The notes beneath the pieces are model-generated. The model was not told the DNA's origin and did no database searches. It saw only the letters and a list, made by a program, of their open reading frames with translations. From assembly GCF_023898315.1 (NCBI RefSeq), contig NC_064619.1, forward strand, positions 303,218,150 to 303,282,149: 64,000 nt of DNA, written 5' to 3'. Origin of the DNA: Schistocerca nitens. Taxonomy: Eukaryota > Arthropoda > Insecta > Orthoptera > Acrididae. The position numbers were made by a program, and so were the translations under genes. Shown piece by piece: positions 45,266 through 56,299 of the stretch; the first letter of the stretch is position 1; every line of letters begins with the position of its first letter.

Positions 45266-45272
45266 TATTTAT
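45266..45272 (-). promoter_or_regulatory. TATA box of the trypsin gene
   Basis: ATAAATA on the minus strand, 42 bp before the ATG at 45224. Initiation about 30 bp downstream would leave a leader of only 10-20 nt, as known for many arthropod midgut protease genes. That fits strong, tissue-specific expression, though this is inference. Confidence 0.6.
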
Positions 45273-45568
45273 GGCTACGAATCTCAGTCTCACGTCATAT
45301 CGAGTCTGGAAAAACCCACTAAAGGTCGAGTTGAGCTGTTTTTTTTAATTATTATTATTAATTCACCGTTCCTTGTTTTTCACTATCGAAAAAGGCCATC
45401 TCTTAGATTTAAGAGAATCTGATAAGAGTACTTAATATATCTTGTTTCTTCTTGAGTGCTTGCAGAAAATCACTTATCTGTCCTTAAATGATACGTGGCA
45501 GCGCTCACAATGAATATGCACTTAACGTGTCAGATGAGTGTCCTCAAGTGGGAGCTGGCACTACATGT

Positions 45569-45603
45569 CTCCCCCCTCTCCCCCTTCCCCCGTCCCATTG
45601 CCC
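45569..45603 (-). promoter_or_regulatory. G-rich tract with quadruplex potential upstream of the trypsin gene
   Basis: On the trypsin sense strand the tract has five runs of three to six G separated by 2-4 bases (GGG, GGG, GGGGG, GGGGG, GGGGGG), 345-380 bp before the ATG. The pattern meets the usual G-quadruplex rule; regulatory use is only a possibility. Confidence 0.45.
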
Positions 45604-45672
45604 ATCGTAATCTGGAGTACAGAATTTTTACCCAACAAATATTTCTCATACATTGCTAAACATAAATTCAAG

Positions 45673-46170
45673 CGAAATAATTATGAAAAATCCGCCTCGA
45701 TTGCACAAACTACCTGATGTTTACCTAGGTTTCAGCGTGGGTAACCACGCCTTCTTCAGAACAAATATAAAACAGCGTGCCTAAATAGGCATAGTCAAAG
45801 GCTAAAATCAACACCTACAGCGGCAGGATCCCATAAAAAGTTTTTACAAATACACGGTACATATGTACCAAGTCAATAATATTACTTATCTCTCCACCGA
45901 ACTCTGTGACCATCGTACGTTGGCTGGGGCGAGGCAGTACACACAGGGTTGAGATAAGTAATATTATTGACTTGGTACATATGTGCCGTGTATCTGTAAA
46001 AACTTTTTATGGGATTTTTCCGCTGTAGGTGCTGATTTTAGCCTTTGACTATGTCTATTAAGGCAAGCTGTTTAATACTAGTTCTGAAGAAGGCGTGGTT
46101 ACCCACACTGAAACCTAGGTAAATACCAGGTAGTTTGTGCAATCGGGGCGGATTTTTCATAATTATTTCG
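45673..46170. repeat. Long hairpin: two 220-bp inverted arms, 58-bp loop
   Basis: Left arm 45673-45892 and right arm 45951-46170 are complementary over their whole length, both exactly 220 bp, with scattered substitutions (by eye above 90% identity). The arms contain TTCTGAAGAAGGCGTGGTTA and ACTGAAACCTAGGTAAATA, a wording similar to PLE termini (GAAGAAGGC...GAAAC). A transcript would fold into a long near-perfect double strand. Confidence 0.9.
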
Positions 46171-48443
46171 ATAATTACGATTGCTGACGCGCTGCAATGC
46201 TGAAAGTTCTTATAAATTCAAGCGTAACTTGGTGGGCCACAATGAGTTAGGGCTTTAGCAATCACTGCAAATTTTTTTTCTTTGTTTGTCACACTGTTCA
46301 CATAAATTTACATCGTTTCCAGCGCCGCAATTACGTTTATGCACTGATTTAAATCGAGGTCATAAATGCTAATCTCTGCAGGACAGTCCTGCAACATGGC
46401 GTTGAATCTATTTTTCTGTCGATTCCCCGTACCTGTTGTCATTCGATGCTGTGTAGGAGCCTGAGAAGTAATGGCTGTTACCGGCAGATCGTTTTACTGA
46501 CGCAAGAAGACTGCGATCGTGCGGTACACAAGTCTGCTTGTTTAAATCGCAGCAAAACTTTCTGCAAATTGCTCAGTCTCTCAGGTACAGCTTATTTTCT
46601 GAAACAGTATCACATACGTTTACAACTAGCCCACAATCCATAATAAGCTTGACATTTCTTGAGGTTTTAGAAAAAAAATTCGTTTTTGAAATTAGCTGTT
46701 AGTTGTTTCTTACAGTTTTCTAGTTTCTTCACTTGTTTCAAGAGCATAATCAGTGCATTATACACTCCATGTAGCCGTTTATACAGGCAGGTGAGAGCCA
46801 CCAGGGATCTTGTCGTACTTCTCTCCGTGCCCTCTGATGTGAGTACAAAAGGCGCACCAAATCTTCGTTAATCGTTTTCTACGGCCTGTAACTGGACACC
46901 AATCAATAATTTAGACAAAGGAAGCTCTGTTTTATAACATAACATATAATTTAAGCACAAGCATAATATAAGTGCACTCTGAGAAGTTTCTCGAAGATGT
47001 GACTGATGGAGTAGCTGGGTCAGTTGAAATCTAACGCAAGTTACTGGTACTAACACCTTCCTCATTGCTATCAACTTTAGACGGCAGACAACACTGTGTT
47101 TAATGCATCCAAAATATCAGTAAATAAGATGAATCTCAAATTAATTATACACATTATTTCAGCGATCTGGAGAGCAAAATAAATTTGGCTCAGAAACCAT
47201 TTCACACACCCTCAGTCAGATAAGCTAACTTGCATCACTCACACCTGGGGCGAATAAAGTAACTTTGGCTGTCTATCTTAAGGTTCAGATGTATTTTGCA
47301 GGCAATTCTTATCCTGCCCACTCTGTATGCACCCACTAGTTCACCTTAGCAGCAGTCAGACATCAGTCATTACTTCCCTATCGATTCAAGTAGTCCCAAT
47401 TGCTATCGACAGAGCACGTATAATTGGGGTACGTCGAACACCTTGTTTTAGGAAATAATGCAGTTTCTAGGGCCTACACCAAGCCCACAGTATGATTTAG
47501 CAATGCAAAGTACGCAGAATGTGGTAAACCCAACAATCACGGCAATAATCGGAGTCGGCATTGCACAAAAGAACGTTGTGGGGACGTATAAAAGAAGTAA
47601 ACACTGACAGAAAAGCAGTCCCACATTGTATGTTTCCTTATATTATGAATACACTTTTCAAATACTGTGCGAAGCTCCATCGGTAACCAGGTCTACATTT
47701 TATTATTTGAGAGCTAATCTGATAAAAAAAATTGGGAAGTAATTTGTGAAACAAAAAGTGTTGCAGTCTGAAACGTTGTTTGGTTTATTCGATATAGTAC
47801 TAAACATAAGGAAATAGCTCCGTCAAATCACGATCCCAACGTGATCAAGAAGGCAAAAGTAAAAGACCATGATCACCGCCAATGAGAATGCTGCAATCCC
47901 AGAAAGTGAACAAGGTAAGTATTAAGTCATCAGCATTATGGGCGGAAAGACCGAATACTTCTAACAGGGTGCCAGCATAACAACTGAAATTACGAAATTT
48001 AATTTCTTTATAGTGCAGCTGGAGCAACGATCTGTTGAAAACATGTGGGATATGGTAGCCAGTTAAATAATGTTTAGCTAAAGACAGAATCTTAACAGTT
48101 TTGCAGGAGAGTGTAGAGCGCCAAATAAAATGATTGATCAGGAAGTGCAGAACAAAATGTATTAAGTGCTATGTTATGTAGCAGACATTGCATTCCTTTG
48201 GATAGCTTAGTGATGTATGTCTTTGTATGCACGCTAGCATCACAGATGGCACCACGAGTTCTACTGTGAAATATGATACATTTTATGGAAAAGTGCAATA
48301 AGTCTAAATTGCACCACAATTCCATGAAACAAAATTAGATTTTCTGTTTACATATTATGTCTCAGTGAAGCATGTGGGTCTTGCGCCACAATCCCATGAA
48401 ACAAAATTGGGTTTTCAGTTCCACCGCGGTAAAGTTTCCTTTC
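46171..48443. other. Spacer without recognised genes
   Basis: Moderately AT-rich; no domain or repeat recognised. An isolated GTATAAAAG near 47588 has no gene downstream. Confidence 0.45.
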
Positions 48444-48462
48444 ATTATTATTATTATTATTT
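48444..48462. repeat. (ATT)n tract at the 3' end of the R4-type LINE
   Basis: About six ATT units directly after the LINE 3' end (minus orientation: AGAAAGTAAAGAAATAATAA). Confidence 0.95.
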
Positions 48463-51294
48463 CTTTACTTTCTCAGACGTTAAGTCTGGTTGAGAATGGA
48501 AAGTGACGCGGACCTTGATCAAGCGTCACTTCCTATTAACTGTACGGTATGTGTTATATTGCATTTAGGAACTTTCGGGTAATTGAACATGTATCAATAA
48601 TTACGGATTTCTGTAGTTGTATGTATATGTTTGGATGTAGCTGCATTGCATTGATGTACTGGTGGATATTGTGTGGTATGACTCCTGTAGTTGATAGTAT
48701 AATTGGTATGATGTCAACTTTATCCTGATGCCACATGTCTTTGACTTCCTCAGCCAGTTGGATGTATTTTTCAATTTTTTCTCCTGTTTTCTTTTGTATA
48801 TTTGTTGTATTGGGTATGGATATTTCGATTAGTTGTGTTAATTTCTTCTTTTTATTGGTGAGTATGATGTCAGGTTTGTTATGTGGCGTTGTTTTATCTG
48901 TTATAATGGTTCTGTTCCAGTATAATTTGTATTCATCATTCTCCAGTACATTTTGTGGTGCATACTTGTATGTAGGAACTTGTTGTTTTAAAAGTTTATG
49001 TTGTAAGGCAAGCTGTTGATGTATTATTTTTGCGACATTGTCATGTCTTCTGGGGTATTCTGTATTTGCTAGTATTGTACATCCGCTTGTGATGTGATCT
49101 ACTGTTTCTATTTGTTGTTTACAAAGTCTGCATTTATCTGTTGAGGTATTGGGATCTTTAATAATATGCTTGCTGTAATACCTGGTGTTTATTGTTTGAT
49201 CCTGTATTGCAATCATGAATCCTTCTGTCTCACTGTATATATTGCCTTTTCTTAGCCATGTGTTGGATGCGTCTTGATCGATGTGTGGCTGTGTTAGATG
49301 ATACGGGTGCTTGCCATGAAGTGTTTTCTTTTTCCAATTTACTTTCTTCGTATCTGTTGATGTTATGTGGTCTAAAGGGTTGTAGAGGTGGTTATGAAAT
49401 TGTAGTGGTGTAGCCGATGTATTTATATGAGTGATTGCTTTGTGTATTTTGCTAGTTTCTGCTCGTTCTATAAAGAATTTTCTTAAATTGTCTACCTGTC
49501 CATAATGTAGGTTTTTTATATCGATAAATCCCCTTCCTCCTTCCTTTCTGCTTAATGTGAATCTTTCTGTTGCTGAATGTATGTGATGTATTCTATATTT
49601 GTGGCATTGTGATCGTGTAAGTGTATTGAGTGCTTCTAGGTCTGTGTTACTCCATTTCACTACTCCAAATGAGTAGGTCAATATTGGTATGGCATAAGTA
49701 TTTATAGCTTTTGTCTTGTTTCTTGCTGTCAATTCTGTTTTCAGTATTTTTGTTAGTCTTTGTCTATATTTTTCTTTTAGTTCTTCTTTAATATTTGTAT
49801 TATCTATTCCTATTTTTTGTCTGTATCCTAGATATTTATAGGCATCCGTTTTTTCCATCGCTTCTATGCAGTCGCTGTGGTTATCCAATATGTAATCTTC
49901 TTGTTTAGTGTGTTTTCCCTTGACTATGCTATTTTTCTTACATTTGTCTGTTCCAAAAGCCATACTTATATCATTGCTGAATACTTCTGTTATCTTTAGT
50001 AATTGGTTGAGTTGTTGATTTGTTGCTGCCAGTAGTTTTAGATCATCCATGTATAGCAAATGTGTGATTTTGTGTGGGTATGTTCCAGTAATATTGTATC
50101 CATAATTTGTATTATTTAGCATGTTGGATAGTGGGTTCAGAGCAAGGCAGAACCAGAAAGGACTTAATGAGTCTCCTTGGTATATTCCACGCTTAATCTG
50201 TATTGGCTGTGATGTGATATTATTTGAATTTGTTTGGATATTAAGTGTGGTTTTCCAATTTTTCATTACTATGTTTAGGAACTGTATCAATTTAGGATCT
50301 ATTTTGTATATTTCCAATATTTGTAGTAACCATGAGTGGGGTACACTATCAAAAGCTTTTTGGTAATCAATGTATGCGTAGTGTAGCGACCTTTGTTTAG
50401 TTTTAGCTTGATATGTCACCTCTGCATCTATTATCAGTTGCTCTTTACATCCTCGTGCTCCTTTGCAACAGCCTTTTTGCTCTTCATTTATAATTTTGTT
50501 CTGTGTTGTATGTGTAATTAATTTCTGTTTAATGATTGAAGTTAATATTTTGTATATTGTTGGTAGGCATGTTATGGGGCGATATTTAGCTGGGTTCGCT
50601 GTGCCTGCTTGATCTTTAGGTTTCAGATAAGTTATTCCATGTGTAAGTGTATCAGGGAATGTGTATGGGTCTGCAATGTAACTGTTAAATAATTTAGTTA
50701 GATGTGAATGTGTTGAGGTGAACTTCTTTAACCAGAAATTTGCTATTTTATCATTTCCAGGGGCTTTCCAATTGTGAGTAGAATTAATTGCTTGGGTGAC
50801 TTCATGTTGCAAAATTATCACTTCAGGCATTTGTGGTATCATCTTGTATGTGTCTGTTTCTGCTTGTATCCACCGTGCATGCCTGTTATGTTGTACCGGG
50901 TTTGACCATATGTTGCTCCAGAAGTGTTCCATGTCTGTTATGTTTGGTGGATTGTTTATTTTAATGTGTGTGTTATCTATTGTCTGGTAAAATTTCTTTT
51001 GGTTTGTGTTGAATGTTTGGTTTTGTTTCCTTCTATTTTCACTTTTTTTGTATCTTCTGAGTCGTTTGGCTAATGCTTGTAATTTCTGCTTCTTTTCGTC
51101 TAATTGCTCTGTCGCTTCTTGTTGTGAGATTTTACCTAACCTTTTTCGTTTTTTTCCGAGATTTCATTTCTTATAAATTGTGTTAGCTGTCCGATGTCTT
51201 TTCTCAGTTTTTCTATTCTGATCTGTAGCCTGTGTTGCCATGCTGGTTTTGTGGGTTTCTTCTGTGTGTTGGTTGGTTCTGATCTCTGTCTAGT
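48463..51294 (-). mobile_element. R4/Dong-clade LINE between TTA microsatellites
   Basis: A single-ORF non-LTR element with C-terminal restriction-like endonuclease, bounded at both ends by TAA/TTA repeats (48444-48462 and 51295-51333). The 5' end is truncated: the coding frame begins inside the protein (TQKKPTKPAWQHRLQIRIEK near 51250). Dong of Bombyx mori is known to insert at TAA repeats, which this layout matches. Confidence 0.88.
48554..50932 (-). CDS. R4-type reverse transcriptase with restriction-like endonuclease, open over 792 aa
   Basis: Carries out target-primed reverse transcription. The first Met of the open frame is at 50932, but the same frame continues upstream (NTNQKKFYQTIDNTH, RYKKSENRRKQNQTF) to about 51150, where an A7 run shifts the frame, so the natural start is lost. 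RT motifs in order: PAKYRPITCLPTIYKILTSI, AYIDYQKAFDSVPHSW, IKRGIYQGDSLSPF, LLYMDDLKLLA (active site), KEGGRGFIDIKN. After the thumb a zinc knuckle CRLCKQQIETVDHITSGC (CX2CX8HX4C) precedes the endonuclease core KPDIILTNKKKKLTQLIEIS with a later KIEKYIQLAEEVK, the PD-(D/E)XK-like site of R2/R4-type LINEs. An open frame over 2.4 kb means the copy is young, though 5' truncated. Confidence 0.88.
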   Translation of the reverse strand: MEHFWSNIWSNPVQHNRHARWIQAETDTYKMIPQMPEVIILQHEVTQAINSTHNWKAPGNDKIANFWLKKFTSTHSHLTKLFNSYIADPYTFPDTLTHGITYLKPKDQAGTANPAKYRPITCLPTIYKILTSIIKQKLITHTTQNKIINEEQKGCCKGARGCKEQLIIDAEVTYQAKTKQRSLHYAYIDYQKAFDSVPHSWLLQILEIYKIDPKLIQFLNIVMKNWKTTLNIQTNSNNITSQPIQIKRGIYQGDSLSPFWFCLALNPLSNMLNNTNYGYNITGTYPHKITHLLYMDDLKLLAATNQQLNQLLKITEVFSNDISMAFGTDKCKKNSIVKGKHTKQEDYILDNHSDCIEAMEKTDAYKYLGYRQKIGIDNTNIKEELKEKYRQRLTKILKTELTARNKTKAINTYAIPILTYSFGVVKWSNTDLEALNTLTRSQCHKYRIHHIHSATERFTLSRKEGGRGFIDIKNLHYGQVDNLRKFFIERAETSKIHKAITHINTSATPLQFHNHLYNPLDHITSTDTKKVNWKKKTLHGKHPYHLTQPHIDQDASNTWLRKGNIYSETEGFMIAIQDQTINTRYYSKHIIKDPNTSTDKCRLCKQQIETVDHITSGCTILANTEYPRRHDNVAKIIHQQLALQHKLLKQQVPTYKYAPQNVLENDEYKLYWNRTIITDKTTPHNKPDIILTNKKKKLTQLIEISIPNTTNIQKKTGEKIEKYIQLAEEVKDMWHQDKVDIIPIILSTTGVIPHNIHQYINAMQLHPNIYIQLQKSVIIDTCSITRKFLNAI

Positions 51295-51333
51295 TTATTA
51301 TTATTATTATTATTATTATTATTTTGCAGAAAG
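51295..51333. repeat. (TTA)n microsatellite at the 5' end of the R4-type LINE
   Basis: About 13 TTA units, longer than the tract at the other end. Confidence 0.95.
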
Positions 51334-51477
51334 ATTCATTTTATTTTAACATTAACAATACCGTTTTCAGGTAAGTTTAGTATGATGACGTTGTCTGGAC
51401 TGTTTACAGACAAGTTTTATATTATTACATTGTTGGCTAAACCGTTACCTTGATTATTTAACATTTGTTACCGGTGT

Positions 51478-53110
51478 TTGTATGAGCTTTTGTTTACGGT
51501 AATATGTATAACCCAGAAAGGCTTAGTGTTATTATTAGCGAAGAGGCAGAAATTTCGGATTCCCCATCGGAATATCATCCATTCGAAAGTGAGCCTAATG
51601 AAGAAGGTCAACAATAATCACATGGAAGAAACCGACAGAGAGAAAGTAGAAGACTGGAGATGAAACTGAAAATGAATCTTAGAGAAACATACAGTACCAG
51701 GAAAGGTAAAACAGTTACTGCTAAAATATATTGTAACGATGATTTCTATTGTAGACTAAAGTGCACTACAAAAATCACTTAAGAAGAAAGGAAAGAACTT
51801 TTTGATAGTTTTTTGAAAATTGTTTTAAATCTCAAAATGCCTACCTATGTTGACAAATCAGATTATCATCTCCTGCAGCAACGAGACCACGAACAGTATC
51901 TTGATCTCCAAAGTCTTGTATTACCAAATATTATTTATGAGCTCTGAATTATTCAGTTGAAGCCTGTAAAAACTATTTGCTGAGAACTACTGAAATTTCC
52001 GATGGCAGGATGACTCGATGTATGCAAAAAGGAAAGAAACGGCAGGAGCCAGATAGTAATCTAAGAGGTCAACATAAACTGTCTAGTAAAGCTCCAGAAG
52101 GTACTGTTGATCGTATTCATTCCCACATTAAAAGAATACCATGTCATCAACCACAGTATTCTCAATCAGAAAAACATAATAGACATTACCTGAATCCTGG
52201 ATCAGACCTCAGTTATTTACAATTCATATAAAGAATGATCAAAATCGTAACTCCAACGATGTTTATGCTTTTGCATTTGACTTGGAACAAAACCTTGCAA
52301 TTCCAAAGTTAACAAGTTCACAGTATATTATAAGCGAATGTTATATTGATATAATCTTGGCTGTCACGACTTCCGAACTGACTTTGCTTTCGAGTATGTA
52401 TGGGACGAAACTGTAGCTTAAAGAAGGTCGCAGGAAATCGTATCATGCATAGTGAAGTTCATGAAAGATCTGGTTAGCACAAGAAAACACTTAATAATGT
52501 ATAGTGATCCCTGTACTAGACAAATTAGGACTTTTAAAATGGCCCTTGTGACAAATCAAAGCAAAGTGGACTTTCTTGAACACATTTTTATGACAAGTGG
52601 GCACATGTGTCTGCCAAACGATATTGCATTGGTTCTGCGGTACTCTAGGCAAAACGAAAAACTATCTACACACCATCAGACTAGTATGAAGTCATTGCTC
52701 AATCACGACAAAAGAAGTCGTTTATTGTAGTACAGATGAAGAAAAAAGAATCTATACTGACGGTATCTTTCGAAACGGCATCAGTTAACCGCAAAATTAA
52801 TTAATTGAAGTGTCCAGTGTCTTGGCTACAAATTCATAGGTTGCAGTATATAAGATCTGAATCTATGAAGATACGTTATTACTTTGAATGCTGATATGAA
52901 GTTTTTCATCTTGGACCTACAAAATGGAAAGAAAGTATGTAAAGTCCAGCTCAATAGTGTAAAACAGGAGCCACTATACGGTGAAATAAGATTAGTCGGT
53001 AATTCGAAGGAAAAGGACATATTAGACACCTGTTACCATGCCTCTCTCGTGTTCAATATGTGTTTTTTTTTATTCTCTGAAAGGAATAAACCTCCACCGC
53101 TTAAATTCTA
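51478..53110 (+). pseudogene. Decayed copy of a widespread uncharacterised (DUF7869-like) family
   Basis: Plus-strand pieces in family order: RESRRLEMKLNLRETYSTRK with KVYC-like cysteines (51630-51780), KNYLLRTTEISDGRMTRCMQ with LRGQHKLSSKAPEGTVDRIH (51967-52120), YAFAFDLEQNLAIPKLTSSQ (52265-52325), VDFLEHIFMTSGHMCLPNDI (52567-52625), and a C-terminal LKGINL-type end near 53090. These match, by memory, proteins in aphids, Hydra and other animals with FDLQQ, YSDNCGGQNKN, SGHSxLPND and LPYIPP motifs, called DUF7869 in some databases. The family behaves like mobile DNA. Many stops are present; no boundaries were found. Its right end adjoins a LINE. Confidence 0.55.
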
Positions 53111-53169
53111 ATTGATAATTAGGATTGGCGACCAAAGACTTTCGGAATAAGAAGTCACCCTCATTCTGC

Positions 53170-55315
53170 CAATGGCCTTGTCAAAGGGGACGGAGGAGCG
53201 GACAGAGGTTCAGTGCATTCTCTTGCCTTTGGGGTGAGAAACTGTCCCTATACGTGGAAGAATCAGCAATGATTAACGGCATGAGGATGCAGAACGCAAA
53301 GGAAACCACTGCATTAAAGACACACGGCATGTGGCCGGCAATTAAAAAAGTATCATGATGATCTCTCCATAGGCGAAAGATTCCGGAACAGTCCGCCACA
53401 CTAATCTTCGGGAGGGGACTGCCAAAGGTTGGGTGGCCATGAGAAAAAGTCTGAATAACCAAGGAAAGGATAACGCTCTACGAGTCGGGAAGTAGGATGT
53501 CAAAATCGTGAACGTGGAAAGGAAACTAGAAAATCTGAAAAGGGAAATGTAAACCCTCAGTCTAAATATAGTAGAGGTCAGTGGAGCGAAATGAAAACGA
53601 GACAAGGATTTCTGGTCAGATGAGTATAGGGTAATATCAACAGCAGCAGAAAATGGTATAAAGGGAATAGGATTCATTATGAATACGAAGGTAGGGAAGA
53701 GTGTGTGTTACTGTGAAGAGTTCAGTGACAGTTATTATCAGAATCGATAGCAAACCAACACCGACAACGATAGTTAACGTATACATGCTGAAAACCAAGC
53801 TGAAGATGAAGGGATCGATAAAGTACCAGGTGATCAAAAAGTCAGTATAAATTTGAAAACTGAATAAGCCACGGAATAATGCAGATAGAGAGGTAAAAAT
53901 TGACACACATGCTTGGAATGACATGGGGTTTTATTAGAACAAAAAAAAGAAAAGAAAGTATTGCTAGACGCGTGAAAGATCTCTTGCTCGCGTCGTTTGG
54001 TGATGATCTTGTGCTCAGCCGCCACTTTCGTCATGCTTCGCCTCCCAGGTCCCCAGACCTCAGTCCGTGCGATTATTGGCTTTGGGGTTTCCTGAAGTCG
54101 CAAGTGTATCGTGATCGACCGACATCTCTAGGGATGCTGAAAGACACATCCGACGCCAATGCCTCACCATAACTCCAGACATGCTTTACAGTGCTGTCCA
54201 CAACATTATTCCTCGACTACAGCTATTGTTGAGGAATGATGGTGGACATATTGAGCATTTCCTGTAAAGAACATCATCTTTGCTTCGTCTTACTTTGTTA
54301 TGTTAATTATTGCTATTCTGATCAGATGAAGCGCCATCTGTCGGACGTTTTTAGAACTTTTGTAGTTTTTTGGCTCTAATAAATCCCCATGTCATTCCAA
54401 GATGTGTATCAATTTGTACCTCTCTATCTACATTATTTCGTGATTTATTCAGTTTTCAAATTTATACTGACTTTTTGATCACCCCGTATATGAGGATATT
54501 GAAAGGATAATACAGTAGGTCAAGGGAGGTGAAAATGTTGTAGTAATGGGGGACTGGAATGCAGTTGAAAGGGAAGGAGTAGAAGAAAAGGTTATAGGAG
54601 AATATGGGCTTGAGACAAGGAATGAGAGAGGAGAGAGGCTAATTGAGTTCTGTAATAAACACCAGCTAGTGATGGTGAAAACTCTGTTCACGAATCACAA
54701 GAGAAGTAGGTATAGTTGGAAGGCAGGGTGGTACAGGAAGATTTCAGTTAGATTACATCGTGGCCATACAGAGACCGCGATATTTGACACTGCATTGTAC
54801 AGCCAATTATCACAATGTAGTAGTGATGAAGAGTAGGCTGAAGTTTAAGAGATTAATCAGGATGAATCACTACACAAAGAAGTGGGATACAGAAGTACTA
54901 AGGAGTGACGAGATACACCTAAAGTTCTCTAAGGTTGTAGTACAGCAATAAAGAATTGCTCAGTAGGCAGTACAGTCGAAGAGAAATGGACATCCCTAAA
55001 CAGAGGAATCAGAGACGTCGGAAAGAAAAACATAGATTCATAGAAGGTAGATATGAAGAAACCATGGGTAACAGAAGAAATACATCAGCTGATCGTTGAA
55101 AGAAGGAAGTTGAAAAATGTGAAAGGAAATTCAGGAATACAGAAATGCAAGTCGCTGAGTAATGAAATAAATAGGAAGTGCAAGAAAGCTAAGACGAAAT
55201 GGCTGTATGAAAAATGTGAAAAGATTAAAAAAGAAGTGTTTGACAAAGGGAGTGACTCAGCATATAGGAAAGACGAAATCAAAGGTGGTCGACGGGAATT
55301 CCACTGTTAAAAGCG
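53170..55315 (+). mobile_element. RTE-like LINE, 5' untranslated region and endonuclease, decayed, 3' truncated
   Basis: The plus strand shows the LINE 5' region, then endonuclease pieces: DKDFWSDEYRVISTAAENG (near 53605), VVVMGDWNAVEREGVEEKVI (54540), YGLETRNERGERLIEFCNKH (54605), RSRYSWKAGW. The spacer to the RT follows: KKPWVTEEIHQLIVERRKLK (55053), NEINRKCKKAKTKWLYEKCE, DSAYRKDEIKGG. It stops before the RT core near 55315. The frame is broken several times and interrupted by the 661-bp element at 53826-54486; on both sides of that insertion the protein text continues (GIDKV / YEDIERIIQ). Confidence 0.85.
53826..54486 (+). mobile_element. Non-autonomous mariner-type element, 661 bp
   Basis: Ends CCAGGTGATCAAAAAGTCAG (left) and the complement of CTGACTTTTTGATCACCCCG (right), with TA at 53824-53825 and 54487-54488. 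The inverted repeats extend about 105 bp each, 90% or more alike. Between them lies only the C-terminal end of a transposase: RSPDLSPCDYWLWGFLKSQV and, after shifts, a GGHIEHFL-like end near 54245. It is an internally deleted derivative that would need a partner transposase. Confidence 0.92.
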
Positions 55316-55665
55316 TGCACTTATAGCCAAATAACATTCGTCTGTTTCTGATGTTACATGTGTTCGGCCCTGGCCTGGTCTTTGGGATGCAGTTTCGGTC
55401 TCCATAAACCGTAGCCACATCCGACAAACAATAGAACGATTCAGGCCACATCAGTTTGCGACAATCCTGCTTCCATTCTTTCTACGCCCCTCCAGTGAAG
55501 AGAGTCTGGCAGGGGTCTTCTCTGTGCCATACTGCACCTTCTTTGATTGTGTACACAGCGATTGTCGATGTGGGACTACCCGACAAACACTACCTCGTTT
55601 GATGGGAGCCCTGACGTCAAGCCGGCGTAATTGTCCTCGGACCGGAATGCCATGTTCCATGCGGA
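55310..55665 (-). mobile_element. Tc1-like transposase N-terminal fragment
   Basis: On the minus strand the readable pieces are GLSQTDVA (near 55465), IVCRMWLRF (after a shift) and TRPGPNTCN or its neighbour frame RPGQGRTHVTSETDECYLA (near 55370), the paired-like HTH and GRPR linker of Tc1 transposases. Only the first third is present; it abuts the truncated LINE end. Confidence 0.65.
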
Positions 55666-56299
55666 ACACGATCGCACGGACATTTGTTGATCCTTGATGA
55701 TTATATCGTGAGGGGAAAATACCGATTTCTTGCTGTAATTTTGGACACTAGTGTAACTGAACACGTTGCAAGTGCTGCTCTGAGACGAAGAGAGTGGCTC
55801 AGGAGAGGAATTCGTTATCTGACGTTCCGCATCAAATCGTCCAGCAGACTGATGACTGTAAAAAAAAGGAGTTTTTGAAGACAAGGGTAACCGAGACGTA
55901 TTTCTGTGTTTACTCAAGCTGATGTTCCTGCCATCTGTTCTCAATTATTATGACAATATTCACATTACAGCACTTAATTGACCTCAGTATTGTTAATCCA
56001 GAGTGGAATTCACGGAATTTCTAATAATTATGGAGATAATATGAATATTTTATACCTAATTTATGCTCCATTATTACTAGTGTCCCTTGTTGGACTTGAT
56101 ATACCTATATTTACTTCTGTTAGGTTTTCAAGATTTTTTCTGTATAGTGTTTCACAAATTGTTGAATTTCTCAAAAGGAGAAAAACTACGTCACACCTGT
56201 ATGCCACTAACCAACTGAGCTGTAATCAGCTGTAGATTGTACATTACAACCACATGAATTGCGCCGGTGAATGGGAGGAATTAGTCAGCTGGAAGTACT

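Noticed and set aside
47586-47596. GTATAAAAG promoter-like string
   Set aside because: No open frame with recognisable content follows on either strand.
55684-55878. A 64-codon plus-strand frame
   Set aside because: No recognisable motif and the surrounding sequence is transposon debris.
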